From: Natranaerovirga hydrolytica
GTDB lineage: Bacteria; Bacillota; Clostridia; Lachnospirales; DSM-24629
Assembly: GCF_004339095.1 (NCBI RefSeq)
Contig: NZ_SMGQ01000011.1
Location: forward strand, 295,575 to 359,574
Length of the DNA stretch: 64,000 bases
Reading direction: 5' to 3'
Positions 46,226 through 54,835 of this stretch are shown piece after piece. The notes below the pieces were generated by a model. The model saw nothing but the letters and a program-made list of their open reading frames with translations, did no database searches and had not been told where the DNA came from. Made by a program: the position numbers and the translations under genes. Within the stretch, counting starts at the first letter, position 1. Each line of letters starts with the position of its first letter.

Positions 46226-47314
46226 ATGAAGTATAAAGCGGTGTTTTGTATTTTAATGACGTTGATTTTGGTATCGGCATATGTTGCAGATAAAGATATA
46301 AGTGGAATTACACATAGTATTGAAAGTATAGATGTTATTGATCCTGAATTAACAGAAACTACTTTTAAAACAATGAAAAGTGGAGATAGAATCATTGAAG
46401 AAACAGAATATAAAGAAAACAAGAGCCGCACCGAATCTGTTATATCGGTTGGTGGCAAACCTGGGAATATGCTCAATTTTGGACTAGCAGATTCGGATGA
46501 AGAGAATATTGTTTACGTTTGGGATAATAAGATTATAATTATTGACATTGAAGGAAGTAATAGAGGTGTAATAAGTAATGACCGCGCTCAATTTGTTTGT
46601 ATTTATGATGAGTGGGTATATTATCGTAGAATTGGACCAACTAGCGACCCGATAAATGGCATATATAAAATGCGAAAAGATGGGACAGAATTAACTCAAA
46701 TAACTTCTGACACTACTCAAATATTATATGTGGTTGGTGAGTGGATATATTATAATAACTGGTCTTATACAACAGATATATGTAGAGTGATGATTGATGG
46801 GAGCAATAAAGAAACTTTATATAAAGGACAATATGATAGCTTATCAACTGATGGAGAACATTTGTATTTTAGTGATTTTGGAAAGAAGAAATATATAAAG
46901 GCACCAATGGACGGTGGAGAATATGAAGTAATTATTGATAATCAATGGGGAATTATTCCACAGCTTGCAGGTGATTGGATTTACTATATGGATGGAGAAA
47001 CATACGAATTTATGAGAATGAAGAAAGATGGTACAGAAAACGAAAAATGCTCTGAAGGATATCCATTAAACTTTATCACAAATCATACTTATTTATATAA
47101 TGGTAGATTTAGGCAAGATATTCACACGGGTGAGGTTACAACATGGACAGATATCAATTATAGTAAGATTCAATTAGTTGGTAATCAGGTGTTATTATGG
47201 GTGAATAATTACTCTGAGGATGCTCCAATGGAAGTAGAGAGTAGTTCGCTTATGTTAATAACGGAGCAGGGTGAAGAGGTTATGTTAGAGTTTATATCTT
47301 ATTGTGATGAATAA
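46226..47314 (+). CDS. secreted/anchored DUF5050 beta-propeller-like protein
   Basis: A 362-aa protein with an N-terminal signal or anchor segment (AVFCILMTLILVSAYVA). It carries repeated blades of the DUF5050 type, seen as GIYKMRKDGTELTQIT, WIYYNNW, ICRVMIDGSN, YIKAPMDGGEYEVI and FMRMKKDGTENE. These form a propeller of unknown ligand. ATG 46226 follows AATGGAGGA. It is followed by attC site 12, whose R'' has an ATC core. Function on the cell surface is plausible but unproven. Confidence 0.8.
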   Translation: MKYKAVFCILMTLILVSAYVADKDISGITHSIESIDVIDPELTETTFKTMKSGDRIIEETEYKENKSRTESVISVGGKPGNMLNFGLADSDEENIVYVWDNKIIIIDIEGSNRGVISNDRAQFVCIYDEWVYYRRIGPTSDPINGIYKMRKDGTELTQITSDTTQILYVVGEWIYYNNWSYTTDICRVMIDGSNKETLYKGQYDSLSTDGEHLYFSDFGKKKYIKAPMDGGEYEVIIDNQWGIIPQLAGDWIYYMDGETYEFMRMKKDGTENEKCSEGYPLNFITNHTYLYNGRFRQDIHTGEVTTWTDINYSKIQLVGNQVLLWVNNYSEDAPMEVESSSLMLITEQGEEVMLEFISYCDE

Positions 47315-47341
47315 TGCGACATTAGACTAGCGGCATATTCC

Positions 47342-47443
47342 GTCGGCTATCAGAGTGTTTACATTCGCTTCGTACATTCCTTTTCTCTTGGGAAGGGCTT
47401 TGTAGGTCGAAGGGAACTTCGTTAACACCCGGAACGTTAGGCG
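47342..47443 (+). other. attC-like recombination site 12 (ATC-core R'')
   Basis: R'' GTCGGCTATC, L'' GTGTTTAC, centre with TTCGCTTCGTACATTCC, L' GTTAACAC, spacer CCGGAA, R' CG^TTAGGCGGA. A degenerate match to the R'' (GCATAGCCGCC near 46132) may mark the start of this cassette. Confidence 0.7.
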
Positions 47444-47478
47444 GATTTCACGCAATTAGAGCCTATAAGGAGGAAAGT

Positions 47479-48264
47479 GTGATTATGAATTATAAAATAG
47501 AGGGAAAAGAAAATAAAACACTAGTAGTATTTGTGAATGGAGCTGGAATTAGTAAATGGATGTGGAGATACCAGAAAGCATTATGTAAAAAGTACAAATG
47601 TATCTTTTTTGATTTACCAGGACATGGTGACAATTCACATATTGATTTTATTTCAATTGATGATGTAAGTCTCTTTTTGATTGATTTAATTAAGAATAAA
47701 TCTGATGACAATAAAGCTGTTGTAATAGGTCTTTCTATTGGAGCACAAATAGCATTAAACTTATTAAAGTCATATAATGAGCACATTTCAAAAGCAGTAG
47801 TTATCAGTGGTCTTAATAAACCTATGAAGATATTTAATCTTCTACTTAAGCCAATGATTGAAATGTCAACACCACTTATTAAAAATAAGAGTTTTTCCAA
47901 AATTCAATTTAAGCAATTTTCACTTCCTACAGATTGGTTTGAGGATTATTATAAAGACTCTTTAAAAGTATCAAAAGAATCTTTAATAAATATAACTAAA
48001 GAAAATATGTCATTTAATTTTGACCAAATAGTGGGTGATATACCTACGTTGATTTTAACAGGGGAAAGAGAAAAAAGAATAATGAAGAAATCGGCACATA
48101 AAACAGCTAGCTATATAAAAGAAAGTGAATCTTATATCATCAAAGGTGCTGGGCACGGGATACCATATGAAAAACCAGAACTGTTTAATAATATTCTTGT
48201 GAGTTTTATATCAAATGAAAAAATTAATGTTCAAAAAGGAGTGATAGTTCAACAAGGATATTAA
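47479..48264 (+). CDS. alpha/beta-fold hydrolase
   Basis: About 260 aa with the canonical hydrolase landmarks: VFVNGAGISKWMW (oxyanion region), DLPGHGDNS, nucleophile elbow GLSIGAQ and catalytic histidine in GAGHGIPYE. The Asp is probably in LILTGERE. Substrate unknown. Start GTG 47479 or ATG 47485 are both compatible with the AAGGAGG site. It is the sole gene of cassette 13, which starts GTTAGGCGGA (47436) and ends with the perfectly complementary R'' TCCGCCTAAC (48281). Confidence 0.85.
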   Translation: MIMNYKIEGKENKTLVVFVNGAGISKWMWRYQKALCKKYKCIFFDLPGHGDNSHIDFISIDDVSLFLIDLIKNKSDDNKAVVIGLSIGAQIALNLLKSYNEHISKAVVISGLNKPMKIFNLLLKPMIEMSTPLIKNKSFSKIQFKQFSLPTDWFEDYYKDSLKVSKESLINITKENMSFNFDQIVGDIPTLILTGEREKRIMKKSAHKTASYIKESESYIIKGAGHGIPYEKPELFNNILVSFISNEKINVQKGVIVQQGY

Positions 48265-48271
48265 GTCAAAC

Positions 48272-48364
48272 TCCGCCTAACAGAGAGTTCACTACATTCA
48301 TCAGTATTCTGGGTCAAACTTTGTGAGAGCTGATGCACGTTGTGAACACTCGAAACGTTAGAAG
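48272..48364 (+). other. attC-like recombination site 13
   Basis: R'' TCCGCCTAAC, L'' GAGTTCAC, L' GTGAACACTC, spacer GAAA, R' CG^TTAGAAG. The centre CATCAGTATTCTGGGTCAAA closely resembles the vanT terminator at 21046. Confidence 0.8.
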
Positions 48365-48472
48365 AAATACCAAATTCGGATTTTACTTGGGGGTAATAAA
48401 ATCACCTAAATTAGTATCAATATGGTAGAACATTAGTTTCAAAGGAACATCTTAGATAAAAGGGGAGTCGTA

Positions 48473-49282
48473 ATGCATCAAAAAGTTAATAGGATAATAC
48501 AAAAAATTGCAGCAAGCATTGCTATCATTTTAGGTGCACTGTCTTTGTTTGAAAATGGAACAGTAACAAAAATACCATTACAAGACAATAATAACCATAT
48601 TAATTGGACGAAATTAGAAAAAGAATTAAAATGGGAAAATAGAGAGCCGAGATTAAGTGAATTTTTAGTAGATTATATGGTAACAGATGGAGAATTATTT
48701 TTTGAATTCTTCAAAGACGATGTTACTATGTTATTACCTACAAATATAGCTTCAAAAGGAGATGACATTTATACTATTCAAAAGGGAGATAAAGTTGGAA
48801 CTTTTAATTGGCTTAATAATTATCATCCAGCCACTAAAAATTGGCTCATTGCAAAGTTTGTAGATGTAACAGGAAACGGTGTAGAGGAATTGTGTATCAA
48901 ATTAAATTTAGGTTCAGGTACAGGAGTTAGTGTAACAGGCATTCATATTGTTGATTTAGAAACTATGGAAGAGCTCCATATATTAGATCCAGAAGAATAC
49001 CCATCATTAAAAACCGAAGATGCTATGAAAATTAGTGACTTGTTACAAAGAGAAAAGGAAAAAGATAGTAATATACATTGGAGAGATAATGAAATCCGAG
49101 TTAATTGGGAACAAATAAATTTTAAGATTAATGAGAATGGGGACATAACACTTACATTAGGGTTACGAGATTATGAACAATTTCTTAGTGGTGAAGTAGT
49201 GGGTTATATTACGGGTAAGTATTCATATAATGGAGCGACTTTTGAACTGACGGATTTAGCTTATAATCCAGTTATTAACTAA
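48473..49282 (+). CDS. hypothetical protein with an N-terminal membrane segment
   Basis: 269 aa. An N-terminal helix (IIQKIAASIAIILGALSLF) may be a signal anchor. The rest resembles extracellular beta-rich proteins with VDVTGNGVEELCIKLNLGSG, a VCBS/FG-GAP-like D-x-x-G-N-G-x-x-E calcium-loop motif. No family assigned. AAGGGGAG precedes ATG 48473. First of two genes in cassette 14 (from 48357). Likely surface-exposed. Confidence 0.65.
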   Translation: MHQKVNRIIQKIAASIAIILGALSLFENGTVTKIPLQDNNNHINWTKLEKELKWENREPRLSEFLVDYMVTDGELFFEFFKDDVTMLLPTNIASKGDDIYTIQKGDKVGTFNWLNNYHPATKNWLIAKFVDVTGNGVEELCIKLNLGSGTGVSVTGIHIVDLETMEELHILDPEEYPSLKTEDAMKISDLLQREKEKDSNIHWRDNEIRVNWEQINFKINENGDITLTLGLRDYEQFLSGEVVGYITGKYSYNGATFELTDLAYNPVIN

Positions 49283-49371
49283 GTAATCGATATAAAAACT
49301 GTAAATGAAAGAATTAGAGAAATTTCATAGGAAAACATTGACTGGGAATTGATAATGGGAGGAAGTTATTA

Positions 49372-49830
49372 ATGACAAATACAAAACTAATGAATATGTG
49401 TATGATTGTTGATGAACAAAATGATAGGGTTATTGTTCAAGATAAAGTTAATAGTGACTGGGGAGGTATAACATTTCCAGGTGGCAAGGTAGAGAATGGT
49501 GAAAGCATTATTGAATCAACAATTAGAGAAGTTAAAGAAGAAACAGGTCTTGAAGTAGCTAATTTAAAATTTAGTGGACTTATAGATTGGTATAATGATG
49601 TGACTCACGAAAGATGGTTTATATTTCTATTTAAGACAAATACATATTTTGGTCAAATGATAAATGAAACCCATGAAGGTAAGGTATTCTGGACAGAAAT
49701 AGATGAATTATCAAGTATGAATTTAGCCAGCGGTATGAAGGATTATTTAAGATTATTTTCTGATAATAATTTAAATGAAGCATTTGCTATATGGAATGAT
49801 CATTTATGGGGTGAGTTCAAATTTATTTAA
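49372..49830 (+). CDS. Nudix hydrolase (MutT/8-oxo-dGTP diphosphatase-like)
   Basis: Hydrolyses nucleoside diphosphates linked to other moieties. The Nudix box is complete: GGKVENGESIIESTIREVKEETGLE (G-x5-E-x7-REVxEETG). 152 aa, the normal size for MutT-like proteins. Precise substrate unknown. ATGGGAGGAAG precedes the ATG. Second gene of cassette 14, 89 bases after the preceding one. Confidence 0.9.
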   Translation: MTNTKLMNMCMIVDEQNDRVIVQDKVNSDWGGITFPGGKVENGESIIESTIREVKEETGLEVANLKFSGLIDWYNDVTHERWFIFLFKTNTYFGQMINETHEGKVFWTEIDELSSMNLASGMKDYLRLFSDNNLNEAFAIWNDHLWGEFKFI

Positions 49831-49929
49831 TGTGGTTTATTCTGTTCTGGTCAAATAAAATTGTAATACCATGTGCTAGTTCAAATGTCTAGCCTCAAAA
49901 GGTGTTACAACTTTATTATAGCAGAACAC

Positions 49930-49972
49930 AGTCCGGTTCAGAGGTGTAGGAGATACGAAACGTTAGGTGCAA
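49930..49972 (+). other. attC-like site 14, right half only
   Basis: GGTTCAGAGGTGTAGGAGATACGAAACG^TTAGGTGC is a standard L'-R' half. The expected R''/L'' half (GTATCTCC) is not found upstream, so the site is truncated or strongly diverged. Confidence 0.55.
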
Positions 49973-50031
49973 GTTTAAATCTCAAAAACAATGATTCGAA
50001 CTCCTAAATAAAAATTTAAAGGATGTTATAG

Positions 50032-50520
50032 ATGAAAAAGCTAAGTTATTATGTCAACGCATATCAGGAACAACTCAAAAAAGGAGATATTCAACAAGCA
50101 TATAATGGACTTGTAAAGTATGTAATGAGATTAAGAACGACTTTATCTAAAAACTTGTCAGACAGCTATTATTTTGGTAATCTTTTTCAAGGTTATATGG
50201 ATTATACCTACTTCTATTATTCCAACGACTTTTTAAAAGAGCGAAAACTGAAATTGGCACTTGTATTAAACCACACAAATATGCAATTTGAAATATGGCT
50301 TTTAGGACAAACAGCACCAATACAAGAGAAATATTGGCAGTCTTTCAAAACTAGTAAATGGAATAAAGACAGAGCCACTAAACCTAAATACTCAATTCTT
50401 GAAACTGTGTTAATTGAAAATCCCAATTTTAATGATTTGAATTTGCTCTCCCAACAAATCGAAGACAGATTAGTAATCATTTCAAGGGAAATCATTGACG
50501 ACATAAAAAAATTAAATTAA
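50032..50520 (+). CDS. DUF7000-like hypothetical protein
   Basis: 162-aa soluble protein. The pattern YVNAYQEQLKKGDIQQAYNGLVKYVMRLR...NLFQGYMDYTYFYY...LKLALVLNHTNMQFEIWLLG resembles a widespread uncharacterised family (DUF7000-like); recognition is from overall pattern. AAAGGATG precedes the ATG. Single gene of the cassette starting G^TTAGGTGCAA (49962); its R'' TGAACCTAAC (50542) matches with one mismatch. Confidence 0.65.
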   Translation: MKKLSYYVNAYQEQLKKGDIQQAYNGLVKYVMRLRTTLSKNLSDSYYFGNLFQGYMDYTYFYYSNDFLKERKLKLALVLNHTNMQFEIWLLGQTAPIQEKYWQSFKTSKWNKDRATKPKYSILETVLIENPNFNDLNLLSQQIEDRLVIISREIIDDIKKLN

Positions 50521-50541
50521 CATAACTTGAAAATACAAACC

Positions 50542-50580
50542 TGAACCTAACAAGGTATTGCCAAAATAGCCATTGCAATA
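50542..50580 (+). other. attC-like site 15, left half only
   Basis: R'' TGAACCTAAC, spacer AAG, L'' GTATTGCC followed by a small hairpin partner GCAATAC. No R' half follows, and GNAT-derived sequence begins soon after. This is the last well-formed cassette end in the window. Confidence 0.55.
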
Positions 50581-50624
50581 CTTATTTTGATTTTGAGATT
50601 TTAGACTTAAAACATATTTTATAG

Positions 50625-50795
50625 CATCTTAAGACTTTTATAGATAATCAATCAAGAAAAATTTATGTCGCTGAGCATAATGGTAAGATAGTTGGATATA
50701 CAGCAGGTGCATATATTTTACCCATATACTACATCCTCGTTGTAACAAACTCAAAGGTTTTAAAGACAATAATTGTAGTGTTAATAGGAGAATAA
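50625..50795 (+). pseudogene. GNAT acetyltransferase fragment
   Basis: A short open stretch containing FIDNQSRKIYVAEHNGKIVGYTAGAY, the central strands of a GNAT fold, with no start and no acetyl-CoA loop. It abuts the complete GNAT gene at 50797 and may be a leftover of a related cassette. Confidence 0.45.
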
Positions 50796-50796
50796 A

Positions 50797-51249
50797 ATGA
50801 ATGACATATATAATATAAGATTAATTCAAAAGGAAGAGTTGCAAGGTTTATTAGATCTATACAGGCATTTAGATAATGGAGACCCCGTATTAGAGGATTC
50901 AGTAACTTTACAGAAATTGTGGCATAGCATTTATCTTGATCCAAATTTATATTACATAGTTGCAGAGAAAGAAAGCTTATTAGTATCAACTTGTACCATC
51001 TCAATTATAAAAAATCTAACTAGAAATATGCGCCCATATGGTTTGATTGAGAATGTTGTAACGCATTCAGAATATAGAAATCAAGGACTAGGCAAGAAGG
51101 TCTTAAAAAAAGCTGTAGAAATAGCAAAGAAAAACAACTGTTATAAAGTTATGCTTTTAACGGGTTCTAAAAAGCAAGAAACATTAAATTTTTATAAAAG
51201 TGCAGGGTTTAAGGATGATTTAAAGACAGGTTTTATTATAAAGTTATAG
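50797..51249 (+). CDS. GNAT-family N-acetyltransferase
   Basis: 150-aa acetyltransferase with IENVVTHSEYRNQGLGKKVLKKAVE (acetyl-CoA loop Q-x-x-G-x-G/K) and the final LNFYKSAGFKDDLKTGF motif. Full-length GNAT core. AATAGGAGA precedes the ATG. One of five GNAT-derived loci in 15 kb. Substrate unknown. Confidence 0.9.
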   Translation: MNDIYNIRLIQKEELQGLLDLYRHLDNGDPVLEDSVTLQKLWHSIYLDPNLYYIVAEKESLLVSTCTISIIKNLTRNMRPYGLIENVVTHSEYRNQGLGKKVLKKAVEIAKKNNCYKVMLLTGSKKQETLNFYKSAGFKDDLKTGFIIKL

Positions 51250-51299
51250 TTGAAATATTTACTGCTGGGCATAACAGCTGGGCATAACAAAGGTTATTT

Positions 51300-51345
51300 A
51301 AAATCGCGGGCAAAAAAACGCCGCCTCCTGCGGCGGATTTGATAT
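51300..51345 (+). terminator. GC-rich hairpin after the GNAT gene
   Basis: CGCCGCC/GGCGG arms around TCCTGC, with an A-run before and ATTTGAT after. Probably a terminator. The GGGCATAAC repeated just upstream (51270-51290) vaguely recalls an attC R'' arm but lacks a partner. Confidence 0.5.
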
Positions 51346-51368
51346 AGCATGGCAAAGGAGAAAATAGT

Positions 51369-52145
51369 ATGGAATTGAATAAACTAGAGATATTAAAAAT
51401 TGTACGTAAACAGTTAGCAGTAGATATGAATTGTTCCGAAGAAGATTTTTTTAAGGATGGTATAGTATTTTGTGAAGCAAAATCCAATGAAGGAAGGAGA
51501 ATGTTTGATAGGCAGTCCCCCTTTCTTGAAGTTGCTACAATGGGGAATAGCACAGTTGTTTCAGTTGATAGAAATATTTTACTTAAGGTAAAACGCTTGT
51601 TTGAAGGTAAATCAAGAGACGATATATTTGCAGCCCCATTTTTATTTGGACATTCTTTATACTATATTCCAGATGGTTCTAAGATGAAACAATCACCTTG
51701 CCCAGATGGTTTTAATTTTAACATAAAAGAGGGAAAAGATATTCAAGAGCTATATGAAACACCTGGATTTGAAAATGCAATTCAGTATGATATTAATGAT
51801 CCTCGTCCTGATGTCATTGCAATTTATGCAATGTGTAATAAGAGGATCGTTGCTATGGCAGGGGCATCAGAAGATAGTAGTAAGTTATGGCAAATAGGAG
51901 TAGATGTATTACCAAAGTATAGAAACAAAGGACTTGCCACAGTTTTAGTAAGTAAACTTACAACAATGATTATGGAACGAGGGATTGTACCCTATTATGG
52001 CGTTTCTTCAACAAATATTGCTTCGCAGTGTGTGGCATATAGAAGTGGGTTTAGTCCCGCTTGGATGTGTACATATAAAAATACATTTGATGGAATGGCT
52101 CCTTATGAGTCTGATGTAAAAATAAACATCATTCCTAAATGTTAA
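51369..52145 (+). CDS. GNAT-family N-acetyltransferase (258 aa, two-domain type)
   Basis: The N-terminal approx. 130 residues form a domain of the kind found in longer acetyltransferases (NKLEILKIVRKQLAVDMNCSEEDF). The C-terminal GNAT core follows, with IGVDVLPKYRNKGLATVLVSKLTTMI (acetyl-CoA site) and SSTNIASQCVAYRSGFSPAW. GGAGAAAATAGT precedes the ATG. Substrate unknown. It sits just before the yxd-like operon but has no sequence link to it. Confidence 0.88.
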   Translation: MELNKLEILKIVRKQLAVDMNCSEEDFFKDGIVFCEAKSNEGRRMFDRQSPFLEVATMGNSTVVSVDRNILLKVKRLFEGKSRDDIFAAPFLFGHSLYYIPDGSKMKQSPCPDGFNFNIKEGKDIQELYETPGFENAIQYDINDPRPDVIAIYAMCNKRIVAMAGASEDSSKLWQIGVDVLPKYRNKGLATVLVSKLTTMIMERGIVPYYGVSSTNIASQCVAYRSGFSPAWMCTYKNTFDGMAPYESDVKINIIPKC

Positions 52146-52173
52146 GTGAAGTGTTTATTTGTCTTAAAAAGAG

Positions 52174-52203
52174 TTGACAATTCAAGTTATCATATAGAAT
52201 AAT
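52174..52203 (+). promoter_or_regulatory. promoter of the yxd-like operon
   Basis: TTGACA (52174-52179) and AATAAT (52198-52203) are 18 bases apart, about 70 bases upstream of the response regulator start. Confidence 0.6.
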
Positions 52204-52273
52204 AAAGGTATTATGTACTATGATACTAATTTGCTCAAATAAAGTAATTATTAAGATGAAAGTGTAGGTGACT

Positions 52274-52966
52274 ATGTTGCTTAAGATATTATTAATTGAA
52301 GATGATGCTACTCTATTTAAAGAGATAAAAGACCGGCTTATGGACTGGGAGTATGAAGTGTATGGGATTGAAAACTTTCAAAATATCATGGAGCGATTTG
52401 CTAAAGTTCAGCCAGATTTAGTGATTATTGATATCCAGCTTCCTAAATATGATGGTTTTCATTGGTGCCGTAGTATCCGTGAGCATTCTAATGTTCCAAT
52501 TGTCTTTTTATCTTCACGAGATCACCCTACAGATATGGTGATGTCGATGAATTTAGGTGCAGATGATTACATTCAAAAGCCCTTTCACTTTGAAGTGCTA
52601 ATTGCAAAAATACAAGCCATTTTGCGTCGTGTATATAACTACAGTACAACCACTTCCGACCTGAAGGTATGGATGGGTGCAACGGTTGATCTGGAGAGAA
52701 ATCGTGTATCAAATGAAAAGGGAATGATTGAGCTTACTAAAAATGAAATATTTATCTTGAAGCTGCTCATTGAGCGTAAAAATAAGGTTGTCAGCCGAGA
52801 ATATTTAATGAACCTGCTGTGGGATGATCAGCGATTTATAAGTGATAATACCTTAACAGTGAATGTAAATAGACTACGTAAAAAACTAGCTGAAATTGGG
52901 ATGGAAAATGGCATAGAAACAAAAGTCGGACAAGGATACATTGCTATAGAGCAGGTGGGAAAATGA
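52274..52966 (+). CDS. yxdJ: OmpR-family response regulator (BceR/YxdJ type)
   Basis: Receiver domain (LIEDDATLFKEI; phospho-acceptor in LVIIDIQLPKYDG; switch lysine in YIQKPF) followed by a winged-helix DNA-binding domain (TVNVNRLRKKLAE). Controls genes for peptide-antibiotic sensing and detoxification. The ATG at 52274 is taken; a GTG at 52268 is inside the weak GTAGGTG site. It overlaps the kinase gene by 4 bases. Symbol assigned by resemblance to the Bacillus yxdJKLM-yxeA locus; bceR would be an equally reasonable label. Confidence 0.88.
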   Translation: MLLKILLIEDDATLFKEIKDRLMDWEYEVYGIENFQNIMERFAKVQPDLVIIDIQLPKYDGFHWCRSIREHSNVPIVFLSSRDHPTDMVMSMNLGADDYIQKPFHFEVLIAKIQAILRRVYNYSTTTSDLKVWMGATVDLERNRVSNEKGMIELTKNEIFILKLLIERKNKVVSREYLMNLLWDDQRFISDNTLTVNVNRLRKKLAEIGMENGIETKVGQGYIAIEQVGK

Positions 52967-53970
52967 TTAAAAAATTCTTGATGGAGAGAATCAGCTGGAT
53001 TATATTGATTGTACTTTTACCGCTGCTTGCTTTAATACTTGCATACCTAGATCCCGCACTTTCCATTGACTCTATTTTCTATTATGTATTTCTATCCCTA
53101 GTTATTTCCTTTCTGTTTGTTTTTATTCGCTACTTTAAAGAGACTTCATTTTATAAAGAGTTGGCCTTAAGGGATTCTACGACTGATATTACAAGTCTTC
53201 CTGAACCAAACAGTTCATTTGAATCATTCATTTATAAGCAGATTACCTCTTCAATAGAACAGTTGGAAAAAGATGCCTCTACCAACCGGCTTCTCCTTGA
53301 ACAAGAGAAGGATGATCTACTTTCTTGGATTCATGAAGTGAAAACACCATTAACAGCATTGAAATTAATCATTGACCGTTCGGAAGACCATCAATTAAAA
53401 TCTGACCTCATGCATGAATGGTTAAGAATCCACTATTTGCTTGATCAACAGCTGCACCAAAAGCGTATACCTTTCATTGAAAATGATTTGTTTATTGAAA
53501 AAGTAGAGTTAGAGTCACTTCTTTATAGTGAGATTCATACGTTGCGGTCTTGGTGTTTAAAAAAGGGAATTGGTTTTGATGTAGAATTAAATTCAACACA
53601 TGTCCTCACTGATGGAAAATGGCTGTCCTTTATCCTTCGGCAGCTTTTAACAAATGCTGTAAAATATAGCGAAGAAGGTTCTGAAATTACGATACAATCG
53701 GTTGATAAAGTGGGACAAACGATTCTAACTGTAGCAGATAACGGTCGGGGAATAGACCCTCGTGATGTGTCAAGAATTTTTGACAAAGGATTTACATCTA
53801 CCAGCAAGTATCAGGATCAACATGCTACTGGCATGGGTTTATACTTAGCAAAAAAGGCAGCCATTCCGCTTGGTATTCGCATTTCCATTCAGTCAATTCT
53901 TGGAAAAGGGACAACCGTGACCCTTACCTTCTCAAAAGAGAATCAATTTCTTCAGATTCAAGGCGTGTGA
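52963..53970 (+). CDS. yxdK: sensor histidine kinase (BceS/YxdK type)
   Basis: Intramembrane-sensing kinase: two membrane helices with almost no extracellular loop (ISWIILIVLLPLLALILAYL, SIFYYVFLSLVISFLFVFI). The phospho-acceptor box is SWIHEVKTPLTAL, and the HATPase has N (LLTNAVKY), G1 (DNGRGID) and G2 (TGMGLYLAKK) boxes. The lack of a sensor domain is typical for kinases that read the flux of a partner BceAB-type transporter, encoded just downstream. Confidence 0.9.
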   Translation: MIKKFLMERISWIILIVLLPLLALILAYLDPALSIDSIFYYVFLSLVISFLFVFIRYFKETSFYKELALRDSTTDITSLPEPNSSFESFIYKQITSSIEQLEKDASTNRLLLEQEKDDLLSWIHEVKTPLTALKLIIDRSEDHQLKSDLMHEWLRIHYLLDQQLHQKRIPFIENDLFIEKVELESLLYSEIHTLRSWCLKKGIGFDVELNSTHVLTDGKWLSFILRQLLTNAVKYSEEGSEITIQSVDKVGQTILTVADNGRGIDPRDVSRIFDKGFTSTSKYQDQHATGMGLYLAKKAAIPLGIRISIQSILGKGTTVTLTFSKENQFLQIQGV

Positions 53971-54073
53971 CAAAAATGTCACTCGCTTTGCTTTTTTGTT
54001 AGGATAATCAAAGGACTTAATTGAGAAGAATATATACAATAAGGATATCACTAATGATTGGAGGAAATTTTAT

Positions 54074-54835
54074 ATGAATATACTTGAAGCTAAAAAAATT
54101 CATAAAAGCTATGGAAATAAATTCACCAAACAAGAGGTCTTAAAAGGGATTGATATTAGCATTAAAAAAGGGGAATTTGTTACGATCATGGGTGCATCAG
54201 GATCGGGGAAAACAACTCTTCTAAATGTGTTATCAACCATTGATCGCCTAAGCCATGGCTCATTAAAAATAGAAGGTGAGGAACTAACTAAAAGCAAAGA
54301 AAAGAAGCTGGCAGAGTTTAGAAAGCTCCATTTAGGATTTATCTTTCAAGATTATAATTTACTTGATACATTAACAGTAAAAGAAAATATCTTATTACCC
54401 CTCTCAATTACTAAAACTGCAAAAAAAGAAGCACTAAAGAAATTTAAAATGGTGGCAGCAGATCTTGGAATTGTAGAGATAGCAAATAAATATCCCAATG
54501 AAATATCAGGTGGTGAAAAACAAAGAACATCTGCGGCGAGAGCTTTCATTCACGAGCCAAGCATTATATTTGCTGATGAGCCAACGGGTGCTCTTGATTC
54601 AAAAGCAGCTTCTGATCTACTGGGTAAATTAACCAATTTAAATGATAAGCGTAAAGTGACCATCGTGATGGTTACTCATGATCCTGTTGCAGCAAGCTAC
54701 AGCAGTCGTGTTATTTTTATTAAGGATGGTCAGATATATACTCAATTGAACAAAGGGGAAGAAAGTCGAAACACATTTTTAAAGGATATTATGAAGACGC
54801 AAGGTGTACTAGGAGGGGTGCACTATGAGTATTAA
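54074..54835 (+). CDS. yxdL: peptide-antibiotic ABC transporter ATP-binding protein (BceA/YxdL type)
   Basis: ATPase with Walker [13 protein letters not shown], signature [15 protein letters not shown] and Walker [13 protein letters not shown]. It belongs to the MacB/LolD-like branch used in antimicrobial-peptide detoxification. The gene overlaps the permease start by 11 bases. TTGGAGGAA precedes the ATG. 253 aa, full length. Confidence 0.92.
   Translation: MNILEAKKIHKSYGNKFTKQEVLKGIDISIKKGEFVTIMGASGSGKTTLLNVLSTIDRLSHGSLKIEGEELTKSKEKKLAEFRKLHLGFIFQDYNLLDTLTVKENILLPLSITKTAKKEALKKFKMVAADLGIVEIANKYPNEISGGEKQRTSAARAFIHEPSIIFADEPTGALDSKAASDLLGKLTNLNDKRKVTIVMVTHDPVAASYSSRVIFIKDGQIYTQLNKGEESRNTFLKDIMKTQGVLGGVHYEY

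Noticed and set aside
51300-51345. attC site after the GNAT gene
   Set aside because: Only a short GC hairpin and an isolated GGGCATAAC are present; no L'/R' partner and no following cassette start.
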